64,000 nt of DNA from contig MBPM02000005.1 of assembly GCA_001695595.3 (NCBI GenBank), positions 496,001 to 560,000 on the forward strand, read 5' to 3'. Shown here in pieces: positions 57,801-64,000 of the stretch (its first letter is position 1; each line of letters opens with the position of its first letter). The notes under the pieces are model-generated. The model worked only from the letters and a program-made list of their open reading frames with translations. It searched no databases and was not told where the DNA came from. The DNA comes from Plasmopara viticola. Lineage: Eukaryota; Oomycota; Peronosporomycetes; Peronosporales; Peronosporaceae. A program made the translations under genes and the position numbers.

Positions 57801-58130
57801 TCGCTTTTTGATTTGAACAACATTCCAGCTCCGGTTGAATCTCTGAAGAACGAATACTTTGACTTTGTTTTTGGCTTACCGGAAGTTAAAAAATGGGCAT
57901 AGAGTGGCCTAAGAAAGCTGAAGCGTTTGCGGTTTGTTCCGGTCGTTACACCAGATAAACTAACACTAAGACTGTTTCAAATACAGTATATATCATGGTC
58001 TGTCGAATACAATTATTTTCGAAAGGGACTACCGAAAATATTGCTGCATTTTGGCAAATGCCGATCCAACGATTAAGAGGCCAGAGGCTGGTGTCAACAG
58101 CAGACTATCCGCTGACAACTAATGAAACAG
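54830..58130 (+). mobile_element. decayed Ty3/gypsy-type retroelement, copy in unit 2
   Basis: The plus-strand reading FDFVFGLPEVKKW near 57858-57896 and RLVSTADYPLT near 58084-58116 are the Ty3/gypsy integrase signatures (MDFVFGLP; STADHPQTD). Everything between is broken by stops and frameshifts. It aligns with 37980-42130. An internal 522-bp tandem duplication is present only here. Confidence 0.6.
56511..57550 (+). repeat. tandem duplication, two ~522-bp units
   Basis: Unit a runs from about 56511 and unit b from about 57033; 'tcagccctattctaaggctc' occurs at 56551 and 57073. Both units share the run from 'gatggcgatt' to 'gattgatgaacgaatatat' with few differences. The matching stretch of unit 1 (about 39890-40330) is single. 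Confidence 0.9.
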
Positions 58131-60635
58131 TAAGGACCAAAGAAATTCAAGTAGTATTATATGCAGTGTAAACGCTAGGAAGGGCCGACAAACCGTTAGT
58201 TATTATTACAATGCGACTTGCGAACGTCCTTATGTCCCCTAGCGTTTCTTCAGCTGTCAAAAGCAGTTTTGCTTCTAAAAATTGTGAAGGAAAGGCTTAA
58301 TGGCGTTATCTCTCATTGTGACCGGTTTCCTCACAAGAAAACTTTAATGTCATAGCAAAAAGTCCACCGCACGCAATTAGTAGAACACGATATGCAATTG
58401 CGTTCTCTCATGATGGGGAAATATAATTCTATAGACATGAAAGAGACAACTCAAAGATATTTGCTAAGGAGGATAGAGTATCGTACGACACTAAAAATAT
58501 TCCAAGCGAAAGCGTAAGTAGGGTATGAACAAACGCTTCGTCGATGCACCCATACTTTTCTTTGGGGCATATAGGACTTCGACTTCTATAAGAGTCTCAA
58601 GGTGCTGTTTAAACGGTGCGACCTTGTTGGTAGGGCGAGTGCAGCAGCGGAATTATGCTTATAGTCACCGCCGTTTGGGTTATAAAGCAAAGGGGTCGAG
58701 TTGTTACAAAGGAGAGGGATCGAGTTGTCATAAGTCTTCGGACTTTGAGCTTCCACATGGTCAAAGGAGTCCACCATCTAAAAGGTCTCTAGGATCCAGA
58801 GTCAAGTTGAAGCAACCACAGCCTGACAGCCAGGGCTGACCCTTTAAGCAATTTTGACCGACCGCGTGGAAGTTGCTACTGCTAAAAAATCATAAGACTA
58901 CGGCGAGACCGACAAAATATGACCACCATACTTCAACGTTAAGTGCTTGGTGAAAAAGATGAGCTTTTACGAGCACCATAAACACCTTGTGAAGGGGTGT
59001 TTTCACACGTACTGTGTACTCGCCGCCGAAGTGGCTCCGATAAGGCGGCCGTTTATATCCAAATTTGAAAGCAACAAGTGCTTTAAGGATAGTCATTTTT
59101 TTTTGTCCGCACGGTACGCACGACAACAAATCCGAGCCCAGTGCCTTAATTTCAGTACGGAGCTTAGTATCATGCCAAGACACTAAATGCGGAAGATGGA
59201 TAAAAAGCTGAGCTAGAGTTTTGATCCGGATCGAGCCGCGAGATTCAATTGTTTGTTGTGTAGGTTATAAGAAGCATATTTACCACAACGGTGGTGTCTG
59301 ATAAAAAATAGAAGGAATTTGGACTTGATCAGGAAAATGCAACATGGTTACATGACTTTAATGTGTGTAACACTAGCTGGTGGCGTTGTCATATTTTATG
59401 ACATAAGCCACGTGGAGTCTTAAGCATCAGTACTTATACTAGAAAACTAAAGAAAAGTATTACCTGATTTAATGATCATTTTCAAATCAGGAGTTACTAT
59501 GTTAAAGAGATTGGCACAGAGCGCTTTTTATCGATAGTGCTAGAAACTTTAGCTTACATTTGATGTGTAAGAGTAAGATTAGGCCTTTGTAATACAAATA
59601 ATACTTAGACATGGAGTGAGCGACACAGAATTAGTGACTGATAGAGTACAGAAGCTTCGCTGAAACTACCGTGACACGACGATCAGTTGAGCAGTCGGTT
59701 ATTTTTGTGATGAAGCTGTTATGCTAACCTCGAGTGTGCTAGAGATTGTTTAAGCATATCATTCGAGCTTTCTCGTTGAAACCTATGCTTTACTCTATTG
59801 GATTTGTGCTTCCCGCAGCTGGTGGTGCGCATGATGCCTGCCTGTCCTGAATAGATCAACGAACTAGACCTTTGCTTTGCCTAAGGGCCGTTTATTTGAT
59901 ACCTTTCGTTGAAGATACTAAATGTGGAGAACCGCTAGTAGTACACGCAAGCAATTAAAATTATCAAGATCTTCTTTCAAAGCCAACAGCAGGAATCTAC
60001 GGATAAAAACTCAAGTGTATGAGGTTCTGAACGTTGTTTCGAGTTTTGATCGACTACGACGTGCTGGAAATTTCAAACGAGCGATTTTTCTAAACCAAAA
60101 TGTTTATAGCCTTTCCCGACAATTGATCCAGAGCTAGTGTGTCTCCAGTTGTAGCATGATCAGGATTCTTTCCACGACGAGGACACAAATTAAATGTATT
60201 CTCTAATCCACCTACCTTGACTTGACGATTAGTTGAGCTGTCAATTATTCTTGTGGGTCGAGCTTCTTTGTCAACCTCGGGTTTGCAAGAGATTTTGTAA
60301 GATAAGAAATACGATAACTTTATAGGCGCGATCGCTGTGTAAAGTGAAACAGCTTCCGTTACAGCAGAATAAATTGTCTCTAGACTTCGCACGTTGTATA
60401 AAAGTGCACAATCTGGCTCTTAGGCTCTGCAACTACCTTCCGCCTATTGCTTCCTAGTGATGTACCTCTCTTGGATCTACCGTCATTTTCACATGGAATC
60501 CACAAAGGTGTATATTACATTTTAATGAAGTATCCCCTTGATCAATTTGTTTGCCGCATGCGACTGAATTGCTTAGACTGCTTGAGGGTTTTTCTATGCT
60601 TGTGCTCGTTGTCGAGGCTGCTAAGTTGTATGTAT
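58131..60635. other. repeat-derived sequence upstream of effector C
   Basis: No intact gene. Contains another fragment of the same retroelement family (the 'cataagccacgtg' block at 59401 recurs near 38412 and 55212), a protease-like reading SSFDRLRRAG.F near 60034, and a direct repeat ('cgat(c/t)agttgag' ... 'gctagagatt/caagagatt') at about 59680-59740 and 60220-60295. ORFs at 58525-58839 and 60090-60392 are unassigned. Confidence 0.4.
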
Positions 60636-60956
60636 TGTATTGTATTACATTAACGCGTTGCCAAGTTATGCACGTGCTAGGCTCAGTCTGGCTAGTCCAC
60701 GGCATAGAGTAATGTCCGCATACGTCAGATCTCGTTCGGCGGGCAGTGCAGCCAGCACCGAGGTCGTGAGGGTCTTCCATTATTTTGTTTAGCCCTGACT
60801 TGGTAAGAGCCCAGGTGGCGCCCGGTGCTGGAGACCGTCACGTCGAGGGTAAGACTCGTTAGAGACCTGCAGATGCCCGAGAGCACCTGCCCGAAGCGCG
60901 CGAGCATTAAGCCCCCGCGCTTGGAAGGAGGGCGTCACCCCAACCTCTTCCGAAGC
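60636..60956 (-). mobile_element. SINE-like retroposon, copy 2, upstream of effector C
   Basis: 321 bp, minus-oriented, with an (ATACA)n tail on its left side. The 13-bp target duplication aagttgtatgtat occurs at 60623-60635 and 60957-60969. Its right end is 105 bp from the start codon of effector C, so it occupies the presumed promoter or 5' UTR. Confidence 0.85.
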
Positions 60957-61061
60957 AAGTTGTATGTATAAAATAAAATCGCCATTTGGGATTTATTTAG
61001 GCCAATCAGAGTCCTGCACGGGTACAAGGATGAAAGTACAAGTGTAAAAATTTCGTTACTC

Positions 61062-62342
61062 ATGCGCTTCCGCTACTTTTGCATCGTCGGTATTCTCGCA
61101 GCCACAACACCTGCTGACTCGACGAGTACGAGATCCAAATCAGCCGCATTACGCGAAGAAGGCTCTTTTCCATTTGATCGCGATGGCATTGCTGCAATAG
61201 GAGCGAGTGTCAACGACGAAGACAGGGCAGGTCCAAATCAAGCGAATGGAATGACCGTAGCACGATTTTTCAAAGAGGTCCTACTTAAAAAACCCGGCAG
61301 TCATAATACTATTTTTGATGGATGGAGTAAGAAATACAACACGATGGTGAACCAGGAAGTGACGCCACAGAAACTCTACGAAGCGATTGCAAGTGATGTA
61401 TCAGATGCAATGCTCATCAGCCCTATGTGGGGAAGGTGGCTCTTCTTTACTAGTAAATATTGCGCTCATCACCGCAAGAACCCGCATGAGTATATCATTG
61501 AGGTCTTGTCGAACTTTCATGGCGCCGGGCGACTTTCCGAGATACTAATTGTGGCGGCTGGCATACCTTTGCTGTCGAACTTTGTCAAGAAACTGCAGGA
61601 GGTGCAAATTTCATCGTGGCTTGAAAAACAAAACTCTTTGCGACACGTCTTTTGTTTGCTGCAAGTCAACGACGTGTGGGATAATTCCATTTTCATGAGC
61701 CCGCGATTCATAACTTGGACTCGCTATCTACACCGTGTGCGCAAGACGGATTATGAAAAATATCCTGTTTACACTGAAATTTTGGGTCTCTGGGAGTTTA
61801 TTGACTTCGACGCTTTGCTCATGATGCCAATGTTACCGACAAATGCTCTCCTTTTCGAGAGCGCGCAGTATTTGCAAGTGTTTAAGTCGATTGGGCTGTA
61901 TCAAGTTGCATTCCCGTACCAATTCGTGTCCATGCTGATAAAAGGTTTAGAGAAAGATGATGAAAAGTTTACATTGCTCTTCATGTACGAGCCGACACGA
62001 GATTTCTGGATGAATTATGTTGAAAAATTTAATGAGCAATATCCTGAGCTCACGGCGTCGCTGTGCGAAACGCTAAAGTCGATTTTTGACCTGCCAGAGC
62101 TATTCACAATGCTACACGCCGCTGTGCATTCACCAAATCATGGAAGAAGTGGCATGGCGCTCTGGTTTCTCGAAGTTCAATTTTCGGAATGGAAATCGTC
62201 TCGAGTGACAGACATTGCAGGCATCATGCCAGACCGAACGTACATACCGAGTGAAATTCCGCCGGTGATCACAGTCACTTGGCAAGCGTACATCAAGTAT
62301 CTTCGTGAAATCCGTCCATCAAAAGCGGATTTTCTAATGTGA
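61062..62342 (+). CDS. secreted LWY-module effector-like protein, copy C
   Basis: 426 residues, intronless and complete. The signal peptide is short (MRFRYFCIVGILAATTPADS). The linker carries LREEGS at 30-35, a weak dEER-like patch without RXLR. W-helices lie at Trp126 (GRWLFFTSKY), 219 (FITWTRYLHRV), 316 (DFWMNYVEKF) and 407 (TVTWQAYIKY), 91-97 residues apart, with the L-helix WLEKQNSLRHVFCLLQ before the second. Closest relative in the window is the pseudogene at 43634, its counterpart in unit 1. Upstream are a CCAAT-like 'ggccaatcagag' (about 61001) and a SINE. Host-directed function is inferred from the module type only. Confidence 0.85.
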   Translation: MRFRYFCIVGILAATTPADSTSTRSKSAALREEGSFPFDRDGIAAIGASVNDEDRAGPNQANGMTVARFFKEVLLKKPGSHNTIFDGWSKKYNTMVNQEVTPQKLYEAIASDVSDAMLISPMWGRWLFFTSKYCAHHRKNPHEYIIEVLSNFHGAGRLSEILIVAAGIPLLSNFVKKLQEVQISSWLEKQNSLRHVFCLLQVNDVWDNSIFMSPRFITWTRYLHRVRKTDYEKYPVYTEILGLWEFIDFDALLMMPMLPTNALLFESAQYLQVFKSIGLYQVAFPYQFVSMLIKGLEKDDEKFTLLFMYEPTRDFWMNYVEKFNEQYPELTASLCETLKSIFDLPELFTMLHAAVHSPNHGRSGMALWFLEVQFSEWKSSRVTDIAGIMPDRTYIPSEIPPVITVTWQAYIKYLREIRPSKADFLM

Positions 62343-63607
62343 GTATCGTACAGGTTGTAGTTCGAGTCGAACGATAGCTAGGATTACACAATCCATAGCC
62401 AATGTTTGTTTATGTGTGATTAAGTTATGGTCGCTACTTGTTGCGCACCATCTTTTTAAACCAATAAGTGGACCGGAGAAGCAAATCCGATGCAATCCAA
62501 CTGCAGCAACGATCACTTGCCACACTTTGACTCGGCTTACACAAGGCATAAGGCACTATGTCAAAGGTTTGAATCCTTTTACTTCAAAGGGCCTAGATTG
62601 CTTGACAACTACAACACTGGTGTCATAGGAATGAGTAATTGCTTGAATGATAAAGATCGTTCAGACTTGTCTAGTACAAACGCAAGAACATGCAGATTTA
62701 ATGGAGCCGTCTATCTATTCTCAACAACAAGCATCAATCGATCACGTTGTGGCATGAGGATATAAGTCGAAAAACAGTTTTATATACCACTAAACCAATG
62801 GCTTATTCTGTAAGGGTAGAGTCCCATCGCACAATTGGCGAATCTGTAGTCACTAGTCGTATTTTTTTCATTAGCCCGACACGTTGAACGCAATTTGTTT
62901 GAGCAATCGGACGTCTACGTTAATGCAGAGAGAGTCAGCATTATGTGGAATGAACGTCCTTTTGCGAAGTGTATTTGAATATACAGATGTGACGCCGGTC
63001 CGTCCAGCACTGTCACTCCTTTCACTACATTTATACTTCTACTATTTTGCACAGACACATTTGGCAAATAATAACGTGCATTGCTCGAAAGAGAGAGAAA
63101 CCCTTAATTAAGCATTTTAACTCCCACGAGTTTTAAACACTTGCGATTTTTTCTGCTGTTAATGTTGCGATCTAATCTCCTTTCTTTTGCTCGTCAACTT
63201 ATTTACCTACCACAGCCGGTCATCCGCCACAATGCTGTAAGAATGAGGAAATGTCTAATCGTTTGTGGAAAAAATCTTTATGAAAACCTCAGCAACATTG
63301 TGGCGACAACATTGTCGCATGAGACCTTATTCGTAGTAATTGCATCTTCGACTTTGCTTGTTCCATCAACTTTTGAATTGATTGCTTCAAAAGATGTGAG
63401 TGGGTGACATCGCAGCTATACACATGTGTGATCCAAACGTTTCAATAGCCCGGGACTAAGCCCAAGAGTAACACTTCACTGCGCTCGTTTTTCTTGTACA
63501 TCACATTAAAAAAATTGGGATTTTGATGAGCACAGATTCCGGGTAAAGAAGGGGCACTCATCTTTTTCTAAACTGGCTTGTTAGGTATGAAGCTGGTATG
63601 AAGCTGT
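62343..63607. other. 3' flank of effector C
   Basis: About 1.26 kb conserved with the pseudogene flank (44865-45062 plus 49744-50800) and, more weakly, with the effector A flank. ORFs of 70-91 codons are present but their frames are not kept in the paralogous flank, so they are not supported as genes. Confidence 0.6.
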
Positions 63608-63937
63608 TATGTAACGTAATGTATTACGTTATCGCGTTGCCAAGTTATGCACGTGCTAGGCTCAGTCTGGCTAGTCCACGGCATAGAGTGGTGTCCGCAT
63701 ACGTCGGGTCTCGTTCGGCGGGCAGTGCAGCCAGCACCGAGGTTGTGAGGGTCTTCCATTAATTTGTGTATCTCTGACTTGGTAAGAGCCCAGGTGGCGC
63801 CCGGTGCTGGAGACCGTCGCGTCGAGGGTGAGACTCGTTAGAGACCTGCAGATGCCCGAGAGCACCTGTCCGAAGCGCGCGAGCATTTAGCCCCCGCGCT
63901 TGAAAGGAGGGCGTCACCCCAACCTTTTCCGAGACTA
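63608..63937 (-). mobile_element. SINE-like retroposon, copy 3
   Basis: 330 bp, minus-oriented, target duplication ggtatgaagctgt at 63595-63607 and 63938-63950. The paralogous place in unit 1 (50790-50815) is uninterrupted. The 71-codon frame inside the element is not kept open over the same span in the other copies. Confidence 0.85.
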
Positions 63938-64000
63938 GGTATGAAGCTGTACAAATAAACTACTGAGGCAAGTGGCAAGTTTGCATTAGTACGAATTTAC

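Larger units (their letters stand above)
51500..63600 (+). repeat. tandem segmental duplication, unit 2
   Basis: The second copy of the 35.1-50.8 kb segment, same orientation. It lacks the Copia insert and the SINE at the gypsy relic. It contains a 522-bp internal tandem duplication (56.5-57.55 kb), a SINE upstream of the effector, a SINE at its right edge and about 1.4 kb of extra sequence between gypsy relic and effector. The effector gene here is intact. The unit may continue past the window edge. Confidence 0.7.

Noticed and set aside
63671..63886. 71-codon ORF and its relatives at 60725 and 41514
   Set aside because: They lie wholly or mainly inside the SINE-like element and are not kept open over the same span between copies.
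1..64000. CRISPR arrays, bacterial operons, tRNA or rRNA genes
   Set aside because: No regularly spaced short repeats; no cloverleaf or rRNA core recognised by eye; gene structure and transposons are eukaryotic. A tRNAscan or Rfam run could still reveal a missed RNA gene.

Overview
The window looks like nuclear DNA of a filamentous oomycete plant pathogen (Phytophthora / downy-mildew type). The grounds are a PH-domain MAP kinase of the kind known from oomycetes, a 59-nt GT-AG intron, a family of secreted proteins built from tandem W-centred helical modules like the WY/LWY folds of oomycete effectors, and dense Copia, Gypsy, Mutator-like and SINE-like repeats. The species cannot be fixed from sequence alone.

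Layout. (1) 1-5.1 kb is a compact, conserved island: a partial ORF at the left edge, then two minus-strand genes, the PH-MAPK (708-2717) and a Golgi-type glycosyltransferase (3289-5117, one intron). (2) 5.1-15.9 kb is AT-rich and gene-poor, with a perfect 22-bp-arm hairpin near 13.1 kb. (3) 15.9-33.4 kb holds intact effector-like gene A (15864-17159, plus), a Mutator-like element with 106-bp inverted repeats (17634-19262), a second, shorter TIR element (25486-26197), and intact effector-like gene B (32129-33427, minus). (4) 35.1-63.6 kb reads as two tandem copies of one large segment. Each copy carries a decayed Ty3/gypsy-related block, then an effector-like gene, then a conserved 3' flank. 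In copy 1 the effector gene is a pseudogene (43634-44864) and its 3' flank is split by a Copia element (45063-49738) with a 5-bp target duplication. In copy 2 the effector gene (C, 61062-62342) is intact.

Three copies of a ~325-bp SINE-like retroposon, all minus-oriented, have 11-13 bp target-site duplications. One lies about 105 bp upstream of the start codon of effector C. For two of the three, the paralogous segment still shows the unoccupied site, so insertion after duplication can be read directly.

Taken together the window shows the 'two-speed' pattern: a conserved signalling/glycosylation island next to a repeat-rich region where a secreted-protein family expands by segmental duplication, decays, and is invaded by transposons. 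The most notable items are the effector family (four periodic W-modules, no canonical RXLR), the tandem duplication with its relative insertion history, and the SINE-like family. Boundaries of old repeats are approximate because alignments were made by eye.
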